From JAFGRR01 sp964499235 (GTDB lineage Bacteria; Planctomycetota; Phycisphaerae; UBA1845; Fen-1342), in assembly GCA_964499235.1 (NCBI GenBank), contig CAZCKC010000039.1:1-25203 (forward strand): a stretch of 25,203 nt of DNA. Direction: 5' to 3'. The translations under genes were made by a program, and so were the position numbers. Below the pieces are notes generated by a model, which did no database searches, was not told the DNA's origin, and saw nothing but the letters and a program-made list of their open reading frames with translations. Shown here one piece after another: positions 13,433 through 21,368 of the stretch (positions are counted from its first letter, which is position 1; each line of letters opens with the position of its first letter).

Positions 13433-13741
13433 ATGAAAACGAAGTACCGCGTGTTGCGCACGGCGGCGTCGCTGAGTGTCGGCGGCTGTCTGCTGCAGTT
13501 GGGCGGTTGTTTCGGCCTGGGCGCCGTCACGAACGTGCTCAGCGATATCAACCCCTGCGGGACCATTTTGAACTGCGACCCCGACACGTTCGATTTCGTC
13601 ACGTCCGGCTACGAAGGCCCGGGCGCTGACCCGGAGGTCGACTTCAACTGCACCTTCCCGCCCTTTTGTGACGGCCCGATCGTTGCCCCCGACCCGAATA
13701 TCGATGTATTTGGCGGTGAGGTCATCGGCGGCGACGGCTGA
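13433..13741 (+). CDS. Small cysteine-containing lipoprotein-like peptide 6 of 6, 102 residues
   Basis: The largest member at 102 residues. After MKTKYRVLR comes a hydrophobic segment TAASLSVGGCLLQLGGC with a good lipobox LGGC (Cys26). The mature part carries Cys42 and Cys48 in PCGTILNC, then DPDTFDFVTSGYEGPGAD, Cys73 and Cys79 in FNCTFPPFC, and a Gly/Asp-rich acidic tail. Apart from Cys26, the four mature Cys could form two disulfides outside the cytoplasm. The start is ATG 13433, eight bases after GAGG (13421-13424); a GTG at 13430 is possible. A strong terminator follows the gene. The TILNC and TFDF segments tie it to peptide 5, and ALQ/LLQ-LGGC to peptide 2. I do not know a function. Confidence 0.72.
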   Translation: MKTKYRVLRTAASLSVGGCLLQLGGCFGLGAVTNVLSDINPCGTILNCDPDTFDFVTSGYEGPGADPEVDFNCTFPPFCDGPIVAPDPNIDVFGGEVIGGDG

Positions 13742-13770
13742 CCCGGCCATCGCCCGCTTCGAAACGCAAC

Positions 13771-13810
13771 AACGGCTCAGCCCGCCTACGAGCGGCTGAG
13801 CCGTTTTTTT
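13771..13810 (+). terminator. Strong intrinsic terminator ending the small-peptide region
   Basis: AACGGCTCAGCC (13771-13782) pairs perfectly with GGCTGAGCCGTT (13794-13805) over an 11-base loop, running into seven T (13804-13810). It lies 30 bases after the stop of peptide 6. Confidence 0.92.
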
Positions 13811-13914
13811 ACCGGTATTGAAGCTGCGAGCCGCCCCGGCCCCCGGCTATCATCCCAGCACCGGGGACGACGTTCGTTCGCCCGGCATGCGCGTGCATCT
13901 CCTTGAGTCCGTCG

Positions 13915-16900
13915 ATGGGTTGGGCTTGCAAGCATCGTTGGGCCAGCGGGCTGCTCTGGCTCGGGCTGCCGCTCGCCGCCGCCGCCCAAACCGGCTCGCT
14001 CGAGGTCGCCAGCCGCCTGCCGCAGAACAACGAGGTCGGCCTGCTCATCCGCGAGCTCGAAACCGCCGTCCAGCGCGAGGACTACCGCCTCGTCGTCCGC
14101 CTCGCCGACCAGTTCTTCGACCTGCCGGCCTCGCTCGTCAGCCGCGCCGGCAGCCAGACCTACTACCCCGCCATCGAACAGGTCAACCAACTGCTCGAAC
14201 GGCTGCCTCCCGCCGGCGTCGCCATCTACCGCCAGCTGCACGACGCCGCCGTCGCCGCCGCGCTCGCAGACGCCCAGCAGGCGCACGATCCCGCCGCACT
14301 GCGGGCGCTCTTCGAGCGCTACCGCCTCAGCAGCCACTGGCCCGCGCTCGGCGAAACCCTCCTCGGCTACGAGCTGGCCGTCGGCAACTACGTCGACGTG
14401 CTGCGCATCTGCCAGCAACTGCTGGCGGCCGCGCCATCGGACCCGCCCCTGACCTTTCGACTCCGCCTGCGCCAAGCCGTTGCCCTCGCGCAGGTCGGCG
14501 CCGGCAACGCCGCGAACGAGGTCATCACCCAATTGAGCGCCGACCCGCCGCCCAACGTTCGTGACCAGCAGCAACTCGCCGCCGTCGCCGACTGGCTCGC
14601 GGCCCGCGGCAGCTTCACCGACGGCGGCGCCACCCGGCCCGCCGACCTCACGCCACGCTTGCTCTGGCAACGCGACCTCGAGCGCGACGAGCGCGAGGGC
14701 TACCTCGAGCCGGCCGCCGTGCTCGCCGACCTGGCCCGCGACCTGCGCAGGGTCCCGCTCCAGGCCGGCCGACAAGTCGACGACGTGTTGCTGGTACGGG
14801 CCCGTGACCACCTCTGGGCACTCGACGCCGTCACGCTCCTGCCGCGCTGGGATGCCGCCAGCGGACCCAGCGCAGTCGGGAGCGTCGATGCGCTGCGCGG
14901 CGCCGGGCCGATCGACGAGTTCCGCGGCCGCTCGCAGGCCGTCCTGCACCTTTTCCACGACACGCTCCGCCACGCGCTCGCGGTCGATGCCGAACGTTGC
15001 TACACGCTCGAGGCGGTCGAGGTCCCCGGCGAGGACCACCTGACGTTCAATAACCCCTTCGGCGGGCGCTTCGGCGGCTGGCGCCGCCAGCAGGAGCTCC
15101 GCCCGCCCCTCCGCAACGAGCTCGTCGCCCGCGACATCAGCGACGGCACCATCACCTGGCGCCGCGGCGCCAGCGTCCGCGACGGACTCAGCGACACCAT
15201 GTTCCTCGCCACGCCCGCGGTCCTCGACGGTTTCGTCTACGTGCCCGCCTGGCGCGAGAACGAGCTCCGCCTGCTCGTCTTCGCCGCCGACACCGGCAAG
15301 CTCGAGGTCGAGCTCCTGCTGATGGCCGGCCCGCTCTTTCCCCGCATCTACGGTGGTGAGTACGCGCTCTCCGCCGACGCCGGCACGCTCTACGTCCAGA
15401 CCGGCGCCGGGCTCGTCGCCGCCCTCGAGCGCGCCGCCCTCAACAGCCTCGCCGCCCGCACCGATCGTGAAGACCCCGTCGTCCGCTCGGCCGCCGCCTG
15501 GCAGTGGGCCTACCTCTACCCGCAGGACCCCGACCTCGCCCGCCAGCGCGGCCTGAGCAGCCTCGTCGAAAGCTCGCCGGCCAAACCCCTGTTGGTCGGC
15601 GACTTGCTGATCGTCGCGCCGCTCGATAGCCGCGACCTGCTCGCCATCGATCGCTTCGCCGGCGAGCTCCGCTGGCGCCGCTCGCAACAAGTCGGCACCC
15701 GCCTCGTTGGTGCGACCGACCAGGCCCTGCTCTTCGCCGATGCCCGGATCTCGGCCGTCGATCCCACGGACGGCCAGACGATCCTCTGGCGTTCTGTCCC
15801 CATCCGCCTCGTGGGCCGGCCCCTGGTCACGGCCGAAGAGATCGTCGCCCCCACCGACACCGGGCTCGTCCGGATCGACCCCCAAACCGGAAAAGTCATC
15901 GCCGACCAGTGGCCCGCACTTCAGGCCGGGGCGCCCGCGCTGCCCGGCGCGGTCAACCTGGTCGCCGGCCGCGACGCTACCTTCGCCGTTTCACCCCACC
16001 AGGTCGTCAAGCTGCCGGCGCCCGCCGCCGCGGTCGCAGTGACCGGCGTCCGGGCCGAGTTCGCCCAGGCCATGCGGGCCGCCAGCGCCGGCGACTTCGC
16101 GACTGCGCGCACGCGCCTCGCCACCCTGCGCACCGCGGCCGAGCGCTCGCCGATCCGAGCCGCCGCCCGCGCCCAGGAAATCGAGCTCCTCTTCGCGATC
16201 GCTGACCGTGCCGCTGACGAAGCCGAGCGCGAGGCCGCCCTCACCGCCGCGGTCGCGCTCGCCGAAACCCGCGTCGAGCAGATCCGCACGCGCCTGCGCC
16301 TCGCCACCTGGCTCGAGCAGGCCGCCCGCCACGCCGACGCCTGGAAAAGCTATCAACAGGTGCTCCTGACGGCAGAACCGACGCTCGTCCCGTTCGAAAC
16401 CGTCCGCCTGCAAGGCGTGCGCGCCGCTTGGCTCACCGCCGAGCGTGGGCTCCGCCGCCTGCTTGCCGCGGCCGCCCCCGACGAGGTCGTCCCCTGGACC
16501 AGCCAGCTGGCCGAGAATGCGGTCGGCAGGCCGTCGGCGGTCCGCTTCCGCGTCGCCGAGCTGCTGCCGGCCGGCCCTGCCCGCGACCGCCTCCTCGTCA
16601 GCCTGATCCTCGACATGTATCCCTCGCCCGCGTTCCCCGGCCCGCTCGACCACGCCGAGATCATGGCGCAATACCTGCCCGCCGGTGCGGTCGCGAACCT
16701 CGAACCCGCGGATCAGCTCAAGCTCGCCCTGATGCGCTGGGAGCTCGCCGTCTCGGTTGGCGACATCCCCGCGGCCGACGATGCCGCCGAAGCGTGGCAA
16801 ACCGTCGCCGTTGCCAATCCCGCGGCCGCCACCGGCAGCTTCGAGCGCCGCGCGCGCCGCATCGAGGAAGCCCACCAGAAGCTCACCAGCGCCACCGTTC

Positions 16901-18243
16901 CGCCGCTGAGCAACGTCCTGCTCCGCCGCTGGACCGTCGTCGACCAGGCCCTGCTGCCTCCCGACGCCCAGGCGACTTCCACCGGCATGGGGCTCACCGA
17001 GGCCCTCAACGAACGACGCGTCGGCCTGCTCAATCTCTTTACCGGCTACGAACGCTCCCAGGCTACCAGCGGCCTCATTAGCGAGGAGACCTCCGAGCTC
17101 GCCCAGATGGACGAGTTCCGCTTCCTCCAAGGCCGCATCCGTCTCCAGCAACAGCTCCGCCGCGGCCGCGACGACAACGAGCTGCAGCGCCCCGTCGTCA
17201 CCGACGGCCCCCGCGCCGCGATCGCCGTGGCCGGCGGCGTGCTCGCCTATGGCCTCGGCCCCGAGCGACTCGGCGGACAGATGCTGTGGGAGGCGCCGAT
17301 CCCCGCCTGGAACTACGCCCGCGTCGACCAGGCGCTGCTGGCCGCCAACGCTGACGGCGTCTTCGCCGTCGCCCCGCCCAACACGATCATGCACTTTGGC
17401 TGGCGACGCGGCGCGCTGCGATGGCGGGCGACCGTCCCACTCGAACAGGTCACCAGCATCCAGCTCTGGGGCGAGCGCCTGGTCGCACTCGGCGATTACG
17501 GCCGCGGCTGCTCGCTGCTGGCCCGCGATGGCAGCGACCACCAGGGTCTCCCCGACGTCGCCGACGCGAGCCCGCTCGGCGCGCTTGTCGCGGACAACAG
17601 GCTGCTCACCTGGAATGACCGCGGTTTCGCCGCCTTCGCGCCCGGCGAGCCCGAGCCCCGCTGGCAGGTGCCGCTTCCCCGGTTGCGACGCGTCATGGCC
17701 GTGCAGAACGCCCCCCTCGTCCTGGCGCTCGCCGAGCAGGCCTCGGGAACCGACTGGTCAGTCTTGCGCGTCAGCGACGGCGCGTTTCTGCCGAGATTTA
17801 AGGGTGACAACCTCGCGATCGAGCAGGCGGTTTCGGACGGCGAGCGCTTTTACCTCGTCGAGCGGGGCGGCGATTTCATCGCCACCCACGACCTCGAATC
17901 GGGCGCGCTCCTCTGGCGCGAGCCCTTCGCCGCCGCCGCCCCGTTCACCGCGAGCCAGTTCACTGGCAGCCGGCAATACATCCCGGTGCTGGAGTGGCCC
18001 ATGGAGCGCCGCCGCCAGGTATCCGTCAAGGACCTGGCCCTCCGGCTGCTCGACAAGCAGACCGGCCAAACCGCCAGCATCCTCGACCCCCAGGCGGGCG
18101 AGGCCGCGGCGTGGCCGTTGCGGCCATACTTGAAGGACGCCTCTGACAACGGTCGGGCGGCGGTATACGTGATGCGGAACCTGGTCCTGGTGCAGGCGGG
18201 CGATCACCTGCTCGCGTTGGGCAGCCTTGCATCCGATCGTTAA
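13915..18243 (+). CDS. Large secreted PQQ-propeller protein with central helical region
   Basis: A 1442-residue protein. The N-terminus MGWACKHRWASG, then LLWLGLPLAAAAQ, is a signal peptide. An in-frame TTG at 13903 is an alternative start; neither has a strong ribosome-binding site, and TATCAT at 13848-13853 may be a -10. Residues about 30-250 are helical and TPR-like. From about 250 to 720, PQQ/BamB-type propeller blades occur, such as LWALDAVTLLPRWD, LLAIDRFAGELRWRRSQQ and VDPTDGQTILWRS. A long Ala/Arg-rich helical section follows (about 730-1080), then a second set of blades (LGGQMLWEAP, RRGALRWRA, DLESGALLWRE) to the end. Such blades are mostly protein-protein scaffolds; no dehydrogenase motif is seen. 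The toroid/MoxR genes follow 28 bases later, so it may belong to the same operon. Role in envelope assembly is an inference. Confidence 0.8.
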   Translation: MGWACKHRWASGLLWLGLPLAAAAQTGSLEVASRLPQNNEVGLLIRELETAVQREDYRLVVRLADQFFDLPASLVSRAGSQTYYPAIEQVNQLLERLPPAGVAIYRQLHDAAVAAALADAQQAHDPAALRALFERYRLSSHWPALGETLLGYELAVGNYVDVLRICQQLLAAAPSDPPLTFRLRLRQAVALAQVGAGNAANEVITQLSADPPPNVRDQQQLAAVADWLAARGSFTDGGATRPADLTPRLLWQRDLERDEREGYLEPAAVLADLARDLRRVPLQAGRQVDDVLLVRARDHLWALDAVTLLPRWDAASGPSAVGSVDALRGAGPIDEFRGRSQAVLHLFHDTLRHALAVDAERCYTLEAVEVPGEDHLTFNNPFGGRFGGWRRQQELRPPLRNELVARDISDGTITWRRGASVRDGLSDTMFLATPAVLDGFVYVPAWRENELRLLVFAADTGKLEVELLLMAGPLFPRIYGGEYALSADAGTLYVQTGAGLVAALERAALNSLAARTDREDPVVRSAAAWQWAYLYPQDPDLARQRGLSSLVESSPAKPLLVGDLLIVAPLDSRDLLAIDRFAGELRWRRSQQVGTRLVGATDQALLFADARISAVDPTDGQTILWRSVPIRLVGRPLVTAEEIVAPTDTGLVRIDPQTGKVIADQWPALQAGAPALPGAVNLVAGRDATFAVSPHQVVKLPAPAAAVAVTGVRAEFAQAMRAASAGDFATARTRLATLRTAAERSPIRAAARAQEIELLFAIADRAADEAEREAALTAAVALAETRVEQIRTRLRLATWLEQAARHADAWKSYQQVLLTAEPTLVPFETVRLQGVRAAWLTAERGLRRLLAAAAPDEVVPWTSQLAENAVGRPSAVRFRVAELLPAGPARDRLLVSLILDMYPSPAFPGPLDHAEIMAQYLPAGAVANLEPADQLKLALMRWELAVSVGDIPAADDAAEAWQTVAVANPAAATGSFERRARRIEEAHQKLTSATVPPLSNVLLRRWTVVDQALLPPDAQATSTGMGLTEALNERRVGLLNLFTGYERSQATSGLISEETSELAQMDEFRFLQGRIRLQQQLRRGRDDNELQRPVVTDGPRAAIAVAGGVLAYGLGPERLGGQMLWEAPIPAWNYARVDQALLAANADGVFAVAPPNTIMHFGWRRGALRWRATVPLEQVTSIQLWGERLVALGDYGRGCSLLARDGSDHQGLPDVADASPLGALVADNRLLTWNDRGFAAFAPGEPEPRWQVPLPRLRRVMAVQNAPLVLALAEQASGTDWSVLRVSDGAFLPRFKGDNLAIEQAVSDGERFYLVERGGDFIATHDLESGALLWREPFAAAAPFTASQFTGSRQYIPVLEWPMERRRQVSVKDLALRLLDKQTGQTASILDPQAGEAAAWPLRPYLKDASDNGRAAVYVMRNLVLVQAGDHLLALGSLASDR

Positions 18244-18271
18244 CCGGTTGCGCGCGGAGCACACAACAGCC

Positions 18272-19354
18272 ATGCGGATGCAAACACGCAGACAATCATG
18301 CGGGCGCACGCTGGTCTGCAGCATCATGCTGGCAGGTCTCCTCCAGCCACCCCACGCCCAGGCCGCCGAGCTCGAGGACCTCCTCGTCCCCGAGCGCCCG
18401 GCCGAGATCACGCCCGCCATCGAAGAGTCGGTCGAGCGCGGCCTACGCTACCTGGCCGACAACCAGAACCCCGACGGCAGCTGGCGCTCGGGCGGCCCCG
18501 CGGGCGCCTACCCCACCGCCATGACCGCGCTCGCCGGCCTCGCGCTGCTCGCTTCCGGCAGTACCCCCACGACCGGCCCCTACGCCCCGCAGGTCAGCCG
18601 GGCGCTTACCTCGATCCTGGCGGCCGCCCGCGCGGACGGCCTCATCGCACGCCTCGAGGAAGAATCCCACTGCATGCACGGCCACGGGTTCGCGATGCTC
18701 TTCCTGGCCGAGTGCTATGGCATGGAAGAAGACCCGCGCCGCCAAGCCGAGATCCGCGTCGCGCTGCAGCGCGGCGTCGAGCTCACCGCCCGCAGCCAGA
18801 GCGTTCTCGGCGGCTGGCTCTACACGCCCGACTCGCAGGGCGACGAGGGCTCCGTTACCGTCACGCAGGTCCAAGCGCTCCGGGCCGCCCGCAACGCCGG
18901 CATCGCCGTTCCGAAAAAGGTCATCGACGAAGCGATGGCGTATCTCGATCGCTCCACGAACCCCGACGGCGGCATCCGCTACCAGGCCCGCGGCGGTGGC
19001 GGAAGCCGCCCCCCGCTGACCGCCGCCGCCGTCGTCTGCTGGTTCAACGCCGGCATTTACGAAGACCCCCGCGTCACCCGCGCATTGGAGCTTGTCGAGC
19101 GCACGCTCTCGCCGCGCGAAGCCACCGGCGTCGGCCACTACTTCTACGCCCACCTCTACGCCGCCCAGGCGTGGTTCCTGCACAGCGACGAGGAGTGGGT
19201 CCCGTACTTCCGCGCCATGAGCCGCCAACTGCTGCAACTCCAGGCCTCCAACGGGGCCTGGCAGGGCGATTCGGTCGGTCCGACCTACGGCACCGCGATC
19301 GCGCTGCTCATCCTCCAGCTCCCGTACAAGCATCTCCCGATCATGCAACGTTAG
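18272..19354 (+). CDS. Secreted prenyltransferase/squalene-cyclase-like toroid protein
   Basis: A 360-residue protein with an N-terminal signal peptide (RRQSCGRTLVCSIMLAGLL, cleavage near AQAAE). The remainder is an alpha/alpha toroid of the prenyltransferase and squalene oxidase repeat type. Repeats with the NPDGSW / NPDGGIRY / SNGAWQGD ending recur at about residues 61-70, 168-176, 240-250 and 330-340, which are QW-like turns. The DxDD and DCTAE motifs of squalene and hopene cyclases are not seen, so it is probably not a terpene cyclase. Planctomycete genomes often carry such proteins beside MoxR genes, as here. The ATG at 18272 was chosen because upstream start codons would place extra residues before the signal; GGAG at 18256-18259 is somewhat distant. 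It lies 28 bases after the propeller gene and 36 before moxR. Confidence 0.8.
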   Translation: MRMQTRRQSCGRTLVCSIMLAGLLQPPHAQAAELEDLLVPERPAEITPAIEESVERGLRYLADNQNPDGSWRSGGPAGAYPTAMTALAGLALLASGSTPTTGPYAPQVSRALTSILAAARADGLIARLEEESHCMHGHGFAMLFLAECYGMEEDPRRQAEIRVALQRGVELTARSQSVLGGWLYTPDSQGDEGSVTVTQVQALRAARNAGIAVPKKVIDEAMAYLDRSTNPDGGIRYQARGGGGSRPPLTAAAVVCWFNAGIYEDPRVTRALELVERTLSPREATGVGHYFYAHLYAAQAWFLHSDEEWVPYFRAMSRQLLQLQASNGAWQGDSVGPTYGTAIALLILQLPYKHLPIMQR

Positions 19355-19390
19355 CCCCGTCGCCCCGGCGGCGCCGCCCGGAGAATCTTC

Positions 19391-20494
19391 ATGACATCCG
19401 CCGATTCACCTTCCACCACCCCGCCCGCCGCGGACGACGTCCAGGCGCTGCGCCGGCTCCAGAACGCCTACGACGCCATCCGCGGCGAGCTCGGCAAGAT
19501 CATCGTCGGCCAGGAAGAGGTCATCGACGAGCTGCTCGTCGCACTCTTCGCCCGCGGCCACGTGATCCTCGAGGGCGTCCCCGGCTTGGCGAAAACGCTG
19601 ATGATCAGCGCGCTGTCGCGCTGCCTCGGCTTGAAGTTCCACCGCATCCAGTTCACCCCCGACCTCATGCCCGCCGACATCACCGGCACCGAAGTCATCC
19701 ACGAGGATCGCGCGACCGGCAGCCGGTCGTTCCGCTTCCTCCCCGGCCCGGTCTTCACCAACGTCCTGCTCGCCGACGAGGTCAACCGCACCCCGCCCAA
19801 AACCCAGGCCGCCCTCCTCGAGGCCATGCAGGAAACCCAGGTTTCCGTCGGCGGCGTCGCCCACCCGATCGACCCGCCGTTCTTCGTGCTCGCCACGCAG
19901 AACCCGATCGAGCAGGAAGGCACCTACCCGCTGCCCGAAGCGCAGCAGGATCGCTTCATGTTCAAGGTCTTCGTCCGCTACCCCAGCTACGCCGACGAGT
20001 TCACCATCGCCGAGCGCACAACCTCCACCCCGCCGGCCGAACTCCAGGTCGTCCTGGCGGCCGAAGAAATCCTCGCCGTCCAGCAAGTCGTTCGCCAGAT
20101 CCCGACCGCACCACCCGTGATCCACTTCGCCCTCCGCCTCGTCCGCGCCACCCGTCCCGAAGCACTCACCGAAGAAGGCGAAGGCCCCGCGCTGCCCGCC
20201 GAGACCGCCGAGCTCGTCCAGCGCATGGTCACCTTCGGCGCCGGCCCCCGCGCCACCCAGTTCCTGCTGCTCGGCGCCAAGGCCCGCGCGGCCCTCCACG
20301 GCCGCTTCCACGTCGCGATCGAGGACATCCAGGCGCTCGCCAAGCCCGTCCTTCGCCACCGCATCATCACCAACTACGCCGCCGAGGCCGAGGGCTACTC
20401 CCCCGACCGCCTGATCGACCTGCTGACGGAGCAGGTCCCCACCGACGCCGCCCTGGATGTCAGCCCGCGTGTCCACGAAGCTCTTAAATCCTGA
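19391..20494 (+). CDS. MoxR-family AAA+ ATPase
   Basis: A 367-residue cytoplasmic AAA+ ATPase of the MoxR group (AAA_3 plus AAA lid). These act with VWA-domain partners as chaperone-like machines that mature metal- or cofactor-containing complexes or remodel the envelope. Walker A is GVPGLAKT (62-69), Walker B NVLLADEVNR (124-133), sensor 1 is LATQNPIEQEGTYPLPEAQQ and its following DRF, and the typical family block FTPDLMPADITGTE is at 88-101. The length is slightly over the usual 320-340 residues because of a Pro/Thr/Asp-rich N-terminal extension of about 20 residues. A CGGAGAA stretch precedes the ATG at 19391. The DUF58 gene starts inside its last 38 bases, so the two products are translationally coupled and almost certainly work together. 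Confidence 0.96.
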   Translation: MTSADSPSTTPPAADDVQALRRLQNAYDAIRGELGKIIVGQEEVIDELLVALFARGHVILEGVPGLAKTLMISALSRCLGLKFHRIQFTPDLMPADITGTEVIHEDRATGSRSFRFLPGPVFTNVLLADEVNRTPPKTQAALLEAMQETQVSVGGVAHPIDPPFFVLATQNPIEQEGTYPLPEAQQDRFMFKVFVRYPSYADEFTIAERTTSTPPAELQVVLAAEEILAVQQVVRQIPTAPPVIHFALRLVRATRPEALTEEGEGPALPAETAELVQRMVTFGAGPRATQFLLLGAKARAALHGRFHVAIEDIQALAKPVLRHRIITNYAAEAEGYSPDRLIDLLTEQVPTDAALDVSPRVHEALKS

Positions 20495-21368
20495 CGCCGT
20501 CGCCCGCCTGAAAGGGCTCGAGCTCCGCGCGCGCACCGTCGTCTCCGGCGTGCTCTCCGGCCAGCACCGCAGCCTCTACAAGGGCTACAGCGTCGAGTTC
20601 GCCGAGCACCGCCAGTACGTCCCCGGCGACGACATCCGCCACGTCGACTGGCGCCTTTTCGGCCGCAAGGATCGCCTCTACATCAAGCAGTACGAGGAAG
20701 AGACCAACCTCGCCTGCTGGTTCGTCGTCGACGCCAGCCGGTCGATGAACTACGGCCGCGGCCCGCTCAACAAGTTCGCCTACGCCAGCTGCCTCGCCGC
20801 GTCGCTTGCCTACCTGCTCGCCGGCCAGCAGGACGCCTTCGGGCTGCTCGTCTTCGATCAGCACGTCCGCCAGCGCGTCAACCCCGGCACCGGCCGCATC
20901 CAGCTCAGCAACGTCATCAAGGTGCTCGAGCAGGCCGAGCCCGACGAGACGACCGAGGTCAGGATGCTGCTCCAGCAGCTGGCCGGCGAGATCCGCCGCC
21001 GCAGCATCGTTGTCCTGCTCTCCGACCTGCTCACCGATCCCGCCGACGTGATCGACGGCATCGAGCGCCTCAGCCACGCCGGCCACGAGGTCATCGTCAT
21101 GCACGTGCTCGACGACGACGAGTGGCGGTTCCCCTTTGACGAGAACGTCCGCTTCGACGGCCTCGAAGGCGATGGCGACGTCCTCGTCGATGCCCAAACC
21201 TTGCAGAACGCCTACCTGGCGGCGCTCGAGCGCTTCGTCCTGAAGGTCAAGACCGCCTGCCTGGCGCAGCGCGCGGACTACGTGCCGGTCAACACCAGCG
21301 AGCCGCTCGACGTGCCGCTGACCGGCTACCTGGCGCGGCGGATGCGCCGCCGGGCGGGGCGGGCATGA
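20457..21368 (+). CDS. DUF58 protein with VWA-like domain
   Basis: A 303-residue DUF58 protein, the standard partner of MoxR ATPases. The DUF58 core reads YVPGDDIRHVDWRLFGRKD (54-72), then LYIKQYEEETN (74-84). A MIDAS-like VDASRSM (91-97, DxSxS with Asp92, Ser94, Ser96) begins the VWA-like half, and VVLLSDLL (about 184-191) is the next strand. There is no membrane segment before it, unlike many DUF58 proteins, so this copy is likely cytoplasmic. The ATG at 20457 overlaps the end of the MoxR gene by 38 bases. A longer start is not available. Its stop overlaps the next start in ATGA. The metal-binding motif is intact. Function is inferred from the well-known MoxR-DUF58-VWA linkage. Confidence 0.93.
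   Translation: MSARVSTKLLNPDAVARLKGLELRARTVVSGVLSGQHRSLYKGYSVEFAEHRQYVPGDDIRHVDWRLFGRKDRLYIKQYEEETNLACWFVVDASRSMNYGRGPLNKFAYASCLAASLAYLLAGQQDAFGLLVFDQHVRQRVNPGTGRIQLSNVIKVLEQAEPDETTEVRMLLQQLAGEIRRRSIVVLLSDLLTDPADVIDGIERLSHAGHEVIVMHVLDDDEWRFPFDENVRFDGLEGDGDVLVDAQTLQNAYLAALERFVLKVKTACLAQRADYVPVNTSEPLDVPLTGYLARRMRRRAGRA

Noticed and set aside
12941..13750. Minus-strand open frame of 269 codons covering peptides 5 and 6
   Set aside because: It runs through the plus-strand terminator and promoter, lacks a ribosome-binding site and has no domain. The plus-strand small genes have properly spaced ribosome-binding sites and signal-like starts.
13786..15885. Long minus-strand open frame of about 700 codons opposite the propeller gene
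   Set aside because: It is the mirror of a clear plus-strand protein in GC-rich DNA. Its translation is dominated by Gly/Ala/Glu/Asp/Val runs with no recognisable domain, and it would read through the terminator region at 13786-13810.
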